Below, piece by piece: positions 52,101 through 60,753 of a stretch of DNA of 64,000 nucleotides; the stretch's first letter is position 1, and every line of letters begins with the position of its first letter. Where the stretch lies: contig CAIIXF020000001.1 in assembly GCA_903813345.2 (NCBI GenBank), positions 28,573,915 to 28,637,914 of the forward strand. The letters are read 5' to 3'. The stretch comes from Owenia fusiformis. Its lineage: Eukaryota; Annelida; Polychaeta; Sabellida; Oweniidae. Both the position numbers and the translations under genes were made by a program. A model generated the notes under the pieces. It saw nothing but the letters and a program-made list of their open reading frames with translations, made no database searches and was not told where the DNA came from.

Positions 52101-55100
52101 GAATTTGCTGAACTCAGAATGGCGACCACTGTCCACAAATAAAAATTGACAGTAACTTTCGAAAATGTTTCAGTTTTACAGTATTCACAGCATTCCTTAT
52201 CATGTCATGTCCAACAGGTTTTTTTAAAGTTTCCTATTTCAAGATTATGCCTTTATGTGGGAACCAAACTATCTATTTCATGTATTTGGGAAATTGAGAA
52301 TCAAAAATTAAGATCGAGTAAAGGCCATCTTTAAAAGTTGATGTACTACAGGTATTACAAAACAATTTCAATGACAGCCTTTTGTGTGGGGTACTAAATG
52401 TTTCTTACGTCTAGATTGTACTGCGAGAGTCATATAGTGGGAGGAGTACATGTTCTTGTGGAAAGTTTGAAGCCTCTCATAGATGTCTATGTTATTAGCT
52501 GCTGGATCTTCCTTTAGGCTTTTAGTGTTACCTAGAATAGGATCCAAACAAAAATATAAATAATCAAACCTTACCAAAAACAGCACATTCTTCACAAAAA
52601 TACTGAAATATGAGAACAAAATCAACAATTTAATAACATATATTGTATTGTATTTTGGGCATCTTTCAAGATCTCGTAATGCTGAACATAAGAGATATTA
52701 TCACTACAAAAAGTGTTTGTTCTCCCCTCTTTCTGTAACAATCACTTGCTGTCCATTTTTCTTATTATAATAAGAATGTGCCTTTGTCTTGATTCTGTAC
52801 GTACCCCACATGAATTTTCCCATGGGATGCCCAGGGGCTGCAGTCGTTCCCATCAACTGCTGCTTCTTGGCATTGTCTGATGCTGTACTCATATCAAACT
52901 CTAAAATAATGTGATTTAATATTAGATATCCAAATCCATTGTGTGCTTGTGTTCTGCTCTAGTACAAATGTCCAATCCAGTGGATGCATCCTCTTTCTAT
53001 TAAAATATTGAATAAGTTCTACAGGTACTGAAACAAGCAAATTCATTTCCTGCTTTAAAAAATGTTTTTCATTACTTCATTAAAATCAAATTCTACCGTG
53101 CTAAATTAATTAGTAATCCAAACAAGTCATTAACCTGCAAAATGTCACCACCTGCTATTTGTTACAGATGCCGTAATTTGTTACAGACACCAATGCTACA
53201 GACGCCAAACACCATTCACAAAAAGTTGGAGACTATAAAAATATGTCACCACTTCTAGTGGAGACATAAAAATCATTTAAATGACCATACCACTATCAAC
53301 AGCCTTTGTTTCTCTATCAACACTGTCCTGCTTCATGAGGGGCGAGATAAAGAATTGAGCAAACCTATCTAAGCCATCATAGAATTGCTGTCTTTGTATG
53401 TCAAAGTAAAACACTGTCTGAAATACAATCAAGACAATCTTACAGATCAGTTAAACAATTGTAAAAAATATTATCTTTACGACCAAAATGATTTGTTGCT
53501 CTGAGTTAGTGTTACGCATTGAATTATATAACCAAGCCTCGGTCGGTACGTTCGGTTCGAAAACTCCGATGTTCGGTTTTTTAACGGTTCGTTAATTCAG
53601 AAAAAAGTGCCGTTCGCTAAAGTAGAGGAAGCTGAATCTCGAAATCTATTTCGAAGATTTCAGCATTCTAAACGCTCAAAAGTCGTACAAGGCCCACTGT
53701 TGGGGTTATTTTGGATTTCCAACGAGAGATGGTGTTCCTCTCCCAGGAAAGAACGATATGCCGGCTTTGCAAAATCATTATGGTATATGAGAAAGGTACG
53801 TGTGAAAAAATGTGAAAATTTGCTGTCTGCAGAAATAGAGTAGATCAGAGTTATACATGCTCCCGGGCCGCTTATTTATTATGAAATCGCGCCATCTATT
53901 TATCATCGCATTAATAAAATACAATACAAAGTTAATGATTCATTTGTAAATAAAACTGACTTAGATCAGAGGTAAACATGTTCCCGGGCTGCTCATTTAA
54001 ATAATGAAATCGCGCCATCTTTTTGAGTTATTTGATTTTTTACATTAAAGTGCGATAAGAACCGAAAACTGAACCAAAACCGAAACCGAGGAGATAAAAA
54101 CCTTGAACCGAACCGAACCGAGGAATTATGAAACCGTGAGAGCCCTAGTTTTGATGTGTGTAAGGTTCAACCACATAACAAATTTAATTGTATGCAATGT
54201 AATATAACCAGAGACATATCTGTGATTTAACTAAAGAATGACAAGAATAGAAAAAATTATAGCATACCCTCTCACAGTCGGTAAATGCATTGTCTGAGCC
54301 ACCATACTTCCTGATAAACATATCAAAATCATTCTCATCTGGATATTTCTCACTGCCCATGAACACCACTGGAATAAAATATATAATATGAATGTGAATA
54401 TTATCTTTAGCACATTAAATAATGAAACAAATCAAATAAATCAGAAATGAAAAAATACTAGTGTATGTGCCTTTATTATTTGAATATATCATATGGTAAC
54501 TGTTATCATCAGGGCATCTGAACTGCTAAAGGCTTTCTGTAGTCCATGGGTTTTTCTTACAGCTAATAAACAATATTAGAATGAATAGTGGAACTTGTTA
54601 AATTGTTGTCAAGCTGCAGCTTATGCCCATTTTGTATCTTGCAGTTCCACAAAGATATTCTAATATTTCAAAACATTGTATTGAATTGAATTGAATTGAA
54701 TAATGACTTACTGTGTTCCAAGAAATGAGCTAGACCAGGGATGTCATCTGGTTCACTAAAGCTGCCCTGCCCAATACACAGTGCAGCTGCAGACTGAAAT
54801 GTTAAGATAAAATGACTCACTATAAATACATGTACAGTAAAATCTACTAACTATAAATACATGTACAGTAAAATCTACTAACTATAAATACATGTACAGT
54901 AAAATCTACTAACTATAAATACATGTACAGTAAAACCTTTCCAATCTGAACACTACTGGGACTGATCAAAAGTGTTCAGAATAGCACAGGGTTCTCACTA
55001 GGCTTTTAGACTCCAGAGATTCTCCGGAGTCTTATATGTCTTAAACCCTTCTGCTCCAGAGTCTAATAGATTTTCCGGAGTCTAAAGTGTTTTTTCCAGA

Positions 55101-57158
55101 GTCTAATTTTACATTTTTGTCACATTATTTGCGGTAAAACTCTTGAGAAAATACATAAAACTGGATACAAACAAGTAATAGGAAGTCAAAAACATTTTAC
55201 AAATAAATATTGGGATTAATGTAGCAAGATAATCTTAAAAAGTTTTTTGAAAAGTATACTAATAGGATATCTCTGAGTCTGATCTCACATGGGGGAGATG
55301 TAGTCGCGATACCGCAAAAAAAGAAGTCACAATACCGCTAAAAATCCAGGTTCTGAAAATTTCCTGGTGAGAACCCTGTAGCAGGTGTTCACATTCAAAG
55401 GTATTTCTTAATTTATGAGTCAATCAGAGATTTATTTATACCAAGAAAAATGTTCACATGTTGATTTGCATTCAAATAAATCTGAAGTATATTTATACTT
55501 TATCTTATCTTTAAATACATCTTTTATAAACTTACAAGCTTCTCTGATGGGGAATCTTTAGCAGGTTTCTTTGAGCCTTCATTTTCATCATCTCCCTCAT
55601 CAACAGACATGTCAGAATCCTCACCATCTGCATCATCCCCACTCTCTCCATCTTCACTCTCCTCCTCTCCATCATCACTTACTGTCTCTTCTTTCTCATC
55701 TTCAACATCATCAGAGTCTTGGTCAGTTATCAACAAAGCTGTGAGGCCATTGGTCAATTTGATGCTTCTGAAATTAGAAAATAAATGAAATTTTTGAATC
55801 AGAGTGAACCCTGAACATATTCAGCACAGGAAAACAAGAGATTTCCAGATATGCATGTATGTAATGGGAGATCAAATTATTTCTTTAGATTTTGTAGGTT
55901 ATATAGTGCCACCAAACATCTAGTCTACCTCTGCTACCTGCTGGTCTATTATTATCAAGTTATTCGCACTCATAAATGCTCTTAACAAATCTGGCTTTGT
56001 TTCTATATTCAAATTGCTAAGAAACTGAACTCTCTACCTCAAGACAGATATCAAATCATTTAAAGTCTTGAAAGGCAGAGGTTCGCTTAGTTCAACGTCG
56101 TTAAACTCAATAACGGCGTTCTTTATTATTAGGAATTTTCTTGGGGCCATTATTGAGTTTAACCTCCTTACTATTCTTTCCTTTGATGCAAGTTCTGAAT
56201 CCATCGAAACCATTTTTCCGCGATAACGTGCAACTGATACTTGACAATAATATAAAGTGACATTTCCGCATGTCCGTCATTGTGTCTGTTCGTCTGAGTG
56301 TCCCGGATCGTAAAATTAAACTACCAGCGAAACGAAATTGTTGTCAAATAGATTGATAATTATTATCGCGATTACTCGGGATAAAAAGATCAATTTTGAG
56401 GATAACAGGTATCTTTGATTAATTTATATAGCACGTATATACACGCAAAATAGTTATTAATTGCAAACCAACTGTTCGTTAATGCAGTGCCGTGATGACG
56501 GTTAATTCCTGAAACGATTTGCAATTTCGATGTTACCGAAACTGACCGACATTTTCGTCATATTCCAAACCTGTCTCCAATATTTTCGTAATTATGCATC
56601 AATAGGGTCTAAGGGGGATACGGGACGGGGTGTATGTGTTTATAAGGTATGTATGCATGCTTGAATCACATTCTTTGTGTAATATTGCCATGTTTTCAGG
56701 GTTCAATTAGTTCCGCTTGTCTAAACCTGCTGAACGATTAAATTAACGCATCAAAGGCAAAATGGTCATGGAGGTTAGACCTAGCCGGGCCATAACACAT
56801 GTCAGATAAGAAACGAGGCCCGGGCTAGGTCTAATGTTGTTGGACTAAGGTTCGCTAAAACCATGGACTTCTAGGAGCTAATTAGAACTTCGATGATGGT
56901 GATATACATGTATGCATAATGACATTATTAAACTGAGTTGACGGGTTACAAAAATGCACTGCTTCGTGGCTTCTGTCTTTCCAGAAAGATTTCCAGTTTA
57001 TAGAGCTCTAGACTCTAGTCTAGAGTCTAAAGTGTTTTACAATCAATCATGGTTGCATGTATCCAACAGCAGATAACCCAGACATACCTGTATTTCCTCT
57101 TATCATTTACAGATTTGATAGGCTCTACTGGGACATCTGATGAGTCTGCCAAAGTCAT
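37147..57158 (-). CDS. NRDC: Nardilysin (N-arginine dibasic convertase), M16 zinc metalloprotease, complete 29-exon gene
   Basis: Predicted to cleave peptides N-terminal to arginine in dibasic pairs (family knowledge). Exons in transcript order: 57158-57088, 55767-55536, 54793-54712, 54368-54268, 53417-53291, 52900-52805, 52531-52409, 52000-51943, 51835-51762, 51528-51459, 51145-51068, 50714-50594, 50015-49902, 48689-48585, 48194-48065, 47964-47932, 47826-47776, 47576-47530, 47248-47173, 46786-46651, 46453-46387, 46000-45873, 45607-45373, 39688-39545, 39259-39123, 38872-38782, 38366-38250, 37835-37740, 37407-37147. All junctions are GT-AG, phases agree and the total is divisible by 3 (1066 aa; vertebrate nardilysin is ~1150). 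The inverted zinc motif HFLEH has H124, E127 and H128; the third ligand is E205, 77 residues on as in insulysin. An acidic insert (~39-87) separates the N-terminal strand from the catalytic core and is the nardilysin hallmark. The open frame extends upstream of 57158 without an ATG, so M at 57158 is chosen. Confidence 0.95.
37484..37594 (+). repeat. Dispersed element, copy 3 of 7
   Basis: AACAAGGCATAGACTTGCAA to ACCACTTCTGGTGGTGGCAT; in the last nardilysin intron. Confidence 0.7.
38452..38575. repeat. Copy of the 9192-9330 repeat unit
   Basis: GGCGTACCAGATGGTTGCAA, TTTTCCTGGGGGAGAACCCC and GTGGTGGTGG occur in the same order at 9192-9330. Confidence 0.7.
39918..40560 (+). mobile_element. 5' fragment of the Pearl/Helentron-like element in nardilysin intron 23
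   Basis: Shares the 5' terminus (CACGGAGTAGCAAATCCCAC at ~39934) and core units with the copy at 4661-5664. It lacks the ACGG tract and the GTTCGGTGGG 3' end; homology fades near 40560. Confidence 0.65.
40860..42087 (+). mobile_element. Pearl/Helentron-like element with ~150-bp units and captured gene fragment
   Basis: 5' end GCGTAGCGAATCCCATCGAA (~40875), 3' end GAACTTCGTTCGATGGGATA (~42085). Core units repeat GTTAAAATGGCGGCCATTTT, CAAATATGAACAAAATCGC and TCCACTACTTTTCGAGTTAT. A 3' ACGG/ACGT microsatellite spans 41968-42045. One unit is replaced by 62 bp (41394-41455) identical to the 3' end of the SDR pseudogene. Confidence 0.75.
42180..42970 (+). pseudogene. Short-chain dehydrogenase/reductase copy, intronless and frameshifted
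   Basis: An SDR Rossmann-fold oxidoreductase. Frame 1 (42180-42695) has the cofactor motif TGSNRGIG, NNVG, the catalytic Ser in NVSSVY and YSIAK, then stops after CAGIEL. The next frame resumes at about 42690 with DAVCPGWVKT and runs to a stop at 42970 (DGGM tail included). Roughly ten codons that normally join these parts are missing and the frame is lost. This is most simply a small deletion at a short repeat (GGTATA/GAGTT). No introns and no splice signals bridge the gap. It lies antisense inside a nardilysin intron, 90 bp after a Helentron-like 3' end. Either a retrocopy or a captured gene; all catalytic residues seen are intact, so the damage is recent. Confidence 0.85.
43383..44113. mobile_element. 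731-bp foldback element with TTAA flanks
   Basis: Left AAGACCACAGAAAGCATCAC, right GTGATACTTTCTGTCCTCCT. The arms stay complementary for ~300 bp (ATATGTTGGATTTTGGCTGC and GCCAAAATCCAACATATGAC). TTAA at 43379-43382 and 44114-44117 suggests a piggyBac or Kolobok-type parent. Lies between the SDR copy and the 44.5-kb Helentron fragment. Confidence 0.7.
44462..45042 (+). mobile_element. Diverged 3' portion of a Pearl/Helentron-like element
   Basis: Starts with one core unit (AAAAAATGGCCACCATTTTG), then GATGGACGGAC-type microsatellites, and ends TTTGTTCGGTGGGATAATCA. Within it a segment with CACTGCCCCACATGTTTTGA is duplicated (44624-44712 and 44796-44884). Confidence 0.6.
45221..45350 (+). repeat. 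Dispersed element, copy 4 of 7
   Basis: ACAAGGCATTAATATGCAAA to ACTACAGGTGGTGACATAAA; ends 23 bases before nardilysin exon 23. Confidence 0.75.
46033..46214. mobile_element. CAGTAAAAC-family MITE in a nardilysin intron
   Basis: Left CAGTAAACCTATATATCGGA, right GACAGGTTTTACTG; the right TA has decayed to TG. Interior has CTGAACACCTCTGAATG. Confidence 0.65.
46923..47147. mobile_element. CAGTAAAAC-family MITE with internal repeats
   Basis: Left CAGTAAAACCTATCT, right AAGTTTCACTG, TA on both sides. Interior repeats GTTCCACTTATAAAGGTTCA and CTAACATAGGTTCATTTAAC. Confidence 0.65.
48898..49794. mobile_element. Probable decayed DNA transposon, ends CCTTAAAGT
   Basis: CCTTAAAGTAAC at the left and GACACTTTAAGG at the right. 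Inner inverted segments TGACGTCACGATCAGAAC (49156) and GTTCTGATCGTGATGTCA (49611). No target duplication seen. Confidence 0.4.
50177..50509. mobile_element. 333-bp Tc1/mariner-type MITE in a nardilysin intron
   Basis: Ends CTGTAGATACACTTAATTT and, reversed, CTGTACATATACTTATTTTG; TA on each side. Interior alternates TAATTTGACGGATT and TCCGCCAAATTAAA. Confidence 0.7.
50839..50954 (+). repeat. Dispersed element, copy 5 of 7
   Basis: CAAGCCACTAACTTGCAAAA to CACTTGTGGTGGTGATATAA; nardilysin intron 11. Confidence 0.7.
53122..53270 (+). repeat. Dispersed element, copy 6 of 7
   Basis: ACAAGTCATTAACCTGCAAA to CCACTTCTAGTGGAGACATA; ends about 20 bases from nardilysin exon 5. Confidence 0.75.
53520..54150. 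mobile_element. Degenerate element rich in GGTTCGGTTCG-type sequence
   Basis: The left part has GGTCGGTACGTTCGGTTCG, the right part CCGAACCGAACCGAGGAATT and an end like GAGAGCCCTAG. Two direct copies of CCCGGGC(C/T)GCT ... GAAATCGCGCCATCT sit at 53862-53905 and 53985-54020. A 78-residue open frame (53607-53843) is not recognisable as transposase. Confidence 0.45.
54268..54793 (-). CDS. NRDC: Nardilysin exons 3-4: catalytic zinc-binding core
   Basis: Exon 3 (54793-54712) starts SAAALCIGQGSF and ends at the HFLEH inverted zincin motif. Exon 4 (54368-54268) continues with MVFMGSEKYPDENDFD and ends TDCER. The Met codon is split A/TG across the intron. Both histidines and the catalytic glutamate are intact, so the enzyme should be active, unlike degenerate M16 subunits. 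Confidence 0.95.
54820..54935. repeat. 31-bp minisatellite, ~3.7 copies, ending in a MITE terminus
   Basis: Unit CTATAAATACATGTACAGTA plus AAATCTACTAA. The ACAGTAAAA part is the terminal motif of the CAGTAAAAC MITE that follows, so the array probably grew from that end. Confidence 0.8.
54987..55378. mobile_element. 392-bp CAGGGTTCTCAC element, nested in an older MITE
   Basis: Ends CAGGGTTCTCACTAGG and CCTGGTGAGAACCCTG; TAGCA flanks at 54982-54986 and 55379-55383. It splits a CAGTAAAAC-family MITE (left part 54928-54986, right part from 55384). Interior repeats CCGGAGTCT/CCAGAGTCTAA. Confidence 0.75.
55536..55767 (-). CDS. NRDC: Nardilysin exon 2: NGL strand plus acidic insert
   Basis: Begins in phase 2, completing an Arg codon, and reads SIKLTNGLTALLITD before about 49 residues that are mostly Asp, Glu, Ser and Gly (residues ~39-87). 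It ends KDSPSEKL at a GTAAGT donor. The acidic stretch distinguishes nardilysin from insulysin; in the family it mediates binding of ligands and polyamines. It accepts phase 2 from either of two candidate first exons (57088 or 56038 end). Confidence 0.93.
56038..56213 (-). CDS. Candidate alternative first coding exon of nardilysin (58 codons plus 2 nt)
   Basis: An ATG at 56213 in an A-rich context (AAAAATGG) opens 58 codons (MVSMDSELASKERIVRRLNS at the start, LNDLISVL at the end). It closes with AG at a TTGAG/gtagag donor. That is phase 2, exactly what nardilysin exon 2 needs. A TATA-like stretch (TTTATATT on the - strand, about 56258-56251) lies ~40 bases upstream. The distal exon at 57088-57158 resembles the known nardilysin N-terminus better (KSVNDKRKYR), so this would be an isoform. 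It could instead be a chance open frame; the donor lacks the usual +3 to +5 AAG. Confidence 0.35.
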
Positions 57159-57600
57159 GATGTTCAACTTCAAGGTGGGAAATTTTTGATTTTGATTTTC
57201 CAAACTTTTCACCGGCTTTACTATTCTTGTTTTCCAGTGAATAGGTCTGTTCAGAGATACCTGATAGTTTAACAATTGAAGAAGTGTACCTTTGCTCTCT
57301 GTTGGAACTGATATATGTTCGATAAAGTAAAGCTTAGACTTCAACTTTGTAAAAAATGTTAAAAAGGTCTTCAGCGTGTGAAATATTTTGAAGTTCAGCC
57401 GAAGCTTTCAGAACGTCAGCACTGATTGGTGTACTTGTAAGCACATTGAATATTTTGACCAATCAAACTCAGTGTTACAAAGGTACTCAAAGTTCTGACC
57501 TGCCACCTATCGTGTGTTGTCACTTCTTAAAATATACGAGAACTCGGAAGTACGTCAATTTACGTCAACTTTGAGTGTTTTCGTGGTGATCCTGACATTA
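57159..57600. promoter_or_regulatory. Shared bidirectional promoter between nardilysin and the W-x-K gene
   Basis: Two CCAAT boxes in opposite orientations lie at 57424-57428 (ATTGG) and 57459-57463 (CCAAT). Two CRE-like TACGTCA copies sit ten bases apart at 57551-57557 and 57561-57567. No TATA box is seen. The head-to-head start of two genes within ~450 bases fits a divergent housekeeping-type promoter. Confidence 0.5.
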
Positions 57601-57674
57601 TGTATCATTATCATGAAGTACAGTATGACGGACTAATTATTGATGTCAAATTGCGAGCCATTTGAACTAAAAAG
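57600..57674 (+). other. Probable non-coding leader exon of the W-x-K protein gene
   Basis: It ends in AAAAAG/gtgagta, a strong donor. The matching acceptor (TGTCATTCCAG) ends at 60658, and leader exon 60659-60753 precedes the ATG at 60754. The start of this first exon is not visible; 57600 is approximate. The resulting ~3-kb first intron holds a MITE and a direct-repeat array. Confidence 0.45.
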
Positions 57675-58227
57675 GTGAGTAGATTCTCGTTCTAAAATTT
57701 ATTTTCATAACTTTTTGTCATTTTTATGATTTTATTTTGAAATGAATGATTTGGGCAAGGCAAGCCCAAATCAGATCATATTGATAAGTTTATAAGTTAG
57801 GAAGAAGAATAACTAAATTGCAATTGACTATGGGATTTGTGGAAAGATTCTGCTCATTGATTGAGTCTCTTCACATAGGGTGATACTATTGAGCCATCAA
57901 CTCGATTCGGGCCATCAACTCAAAATTTCCAGAAATTACCGACGGTTGTGATTGGTCAATGTGCAAATTGCCGTGATTTGATTGGCTAATAAACTGACTG
58001 ACTGTAATATTTGATTTGATAATTGAGTTGCCGGTTATGAAAAACTGACTTGGTGGGTACGAAAAACTGAGTTGATGGGTAACAGAAAATGAAATGATGG
58101 CGCTCAAACCGAGATGATGGGTACCAGGGAATGAGAGAACAGGGACCAAATACATTTAAAATTTTGTTGGTAGAGGCACCAAGAAATTCCAAAATTAAAC
58201 CTTAGGAAATCACATCCTCTTTTTGTG

Positions 58228-58626
58228 ACTAGAGTCCATTTCACTGCTTCAGTTCGTCAGTAGAACGGCAAAAATAAGAAATTGGGAGACCATTGTGCAA
58301 TAATATATGGAAAAGTATATTCATAATGTACATGAATGACATTTGTATATCTTGGATTGCTTCTAGTTTGGCTTATAAAGTGTGTGGCCTCTTATATTTG
58401 GATGTTTCTCTGCCATGTTATTTTCAATAAGATTAACATGGCTGAAATTCTTCAAATTACAAGACGACACAGGCTTATTGCACAAAAAACTAAAAAATCT
58501 GAAATATACAAATGTCATTCATGTACATTATGAATATACTTTTCCATATATTATTGCACAATGGTCTCCCAATTTCTTATTTTTGCCGTTCTACTGACGA
58601 ACTGAAGCAGTGAAATGGACTCTAGT
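58228..58626. mobile_element. 399-bp MITE with 123-bp near-perfect inverted arms
   Basis: Arms 58228-58350 and 58504-58626, starting ACTAGAGTCCATTTCACTGC. CTAG is present at both ends and may be the target. It lies in the first intron of the W-x-K gene. The near identity of the arms suggests a young insertion. Confidence 0.85.
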
Positions 58627-58774
58627 GACCTGTCCTGGGTGACCTCCCCATTCATGTACCCATCTCAATTTACGTTAGCCCATTTTATGCAAGTAAGTAA
58701 CTGAACCAATAACACTAGAGTTGCATTGAAGATGTGATGTCCCGGGATAATATTTTATTGAGCGTTTTCACGTC

Positions 58775-59635
58775 ACCTAACCATGAGTCGCCAAGGGTCA
58801 CAGTAGCCTTCCATTGCCTTCCAGCACCAAATACTTTAGGCTTAGATATTGACCTTTGACCTTGACCTGATTGAAATCACTGCTCACTATACTTTTCAAG
58901 CTATACAAAGTCTGAGACAGGGTAATTTTTAACATTTGATTTTGATACCATCACTTGGTACTGGGGAACAAGCAAACCAAACAACAACAAAAAAGAAAAA
59001 AAGCTTCTCTGAACATTTTATGTATTTCTAAATATCAATTTTTTTATTTATCAAAATTGTTTCAATTGCCGATAATGTCCTGTCAACAATAGCAATTTGT
59101 AAAAATGTAACCGATTGATTTTTAGAAATAAATGTGAAGTATGTAAAAAAAAAACTTTGACCTTGACCAATATAATGTTTACCTTGACCACAAGTCACCT
59201 AATCATGGGTCGCCAAGGGTCACAGCAGCCCCCGGGGTTTTAAAACACCAAATACCTAATTATTGACCTTTGACCTAGGAATGACCTTGACCTAAGGTTA
59301 CCTGATTATGGGCCGCCAAAAGTCACAACAGCCCCCATATGCATCAAAATGCCAAATACCAAAATATTTACCTTTGACCTTGGAATGAACTTGATCCATA
59401 AAGTTGATCTTGACCTCAGGTCGCCCAATCATGGGTTGTCAAGGGTCACAACATAGACCAAGGGTTTTAAAGCCAAATACCTAGATATTGACGTTTTACC
59501 TTGGCATGACCTTGACCTCTGACCTGGCTTCATAGAAGGCCCACCAACCTACTAAGTATGTTGACCAAGTATGAGAGCCCAAGGTCAACGGTCTAGGAGG
59601 AAATGTCTGGACAGACACAGAATAACAGACAGACC
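58775..59635. repeat. Tandem ~115-bp repeat carrying nuclear-receptor-type direct repeats
   Basis: Four units share ATGGGTCGCCAAGGGTCACA and CCAAATACC. TGACCTTTGACCT (DR1) is perfect at 58850-58862 and 59264-59276. A DR1 with a C spacer is at 59513-59525. TGACCTTGACCT (DR0) is perfect at 59282-59293 and 59507-59518. It sits in the first intron of the W-x-K gene. Confidence 0.8.
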
Positions 59636-60753
59636 ACAGTGCTTTATAGTAAGAAGACAAATATTGTAAACCAAAAGAAATCAGTGCATAATATATATTT
59701 TAGACATACAGTTTATGTTTAGCTACTTGCAATAAAACTGCATATTTGGCCTGCTGTATTTCTTGATTTGTGTGAACACAGTACAGTCGAGCGACTGTGC
59801 ATATGTGGTGTCCATATTGTTTCGGTTCAATAAATTGGCTGACTCACAAATAAACAGGAACAAGGTCACGAAAAAAAGATAAACTATTTAAAATGTTATA
59901 CAAACTGAATTTTTAAGAATGCAGATTCTTTCAAAAGTGAAAGTGTGGGTGAAATATCATGATTAAATAGATTGACACCATATTGCCCAATTGGGTACTT
60001 CAAAAAGAGTATTTCTAAAAGAGTAATAACAGACAGTGAACTCAGCCTTTAAATGGTAAATAAAAAGCCTTTGGTATTTGTTATTCAAATAACCCAATAC
60101 AATGTGCTTAATTCAAAAAGCTAACATTCATTTCTATTCAAATATTTTCATCATGGTTTTATGAATTTAATGTTGACTGGCAAGTCGTGAATTTTATTTC
60201 ATTCATCCTGTAAGTATATCATGATCCTTTTTTAATCCCACACCCGGACATGATGTTTGTTTTTGTCAATGTGACCCAGTCTATAAGTCATATGTATGTT
60301 CATTCATCTGTTTCAACATGAAAGTTAATGTCTTAACTTTTTGGCAAAGCAAAACGTTGCATTATGAATTGCAAATTATTTGACCTAATGCCAAATTAAA
60401 TTTACTCATTCCTAAGGCGATCAGTATATAACTCAAGCAGTATTGAATTTAAAAGTAGTACTTGATGAAACAATTAGAACTGTGAACCATCATTGATAGT
60501 GGTATTTACGATTTAGTTTTAACAAGGAACACCATTAGAATAAGGCATGAGTCAACAGCGCCTACCTTTTTATTATGAATGGCTTCATGTAAATTAAGAC
60601 ATTTAATCTTTCTTTTTTTGTATTTGAAATTATTTTTACTTCTCTGATGTCATTCCAGGAGGTGAAAAGATGTGATCACGACCACAGACCTTGGAAGTAT
60701 GATATATCACTAGGATTAACCTAACCTCAAGGAGGAAGTAAAAGTCCAATATA

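Noticed and set aside
53607-53843. 78-codon frame as a transposase fragment
   Set aside because: No DDE, BED-finger or dimerisation motif could be recognised.
57159-57344. Longer nardilysin N-terminus starting at 57344
   Set aside because: The first codon there is TTG, not ATG; the first in-frame ATG is at 57158.
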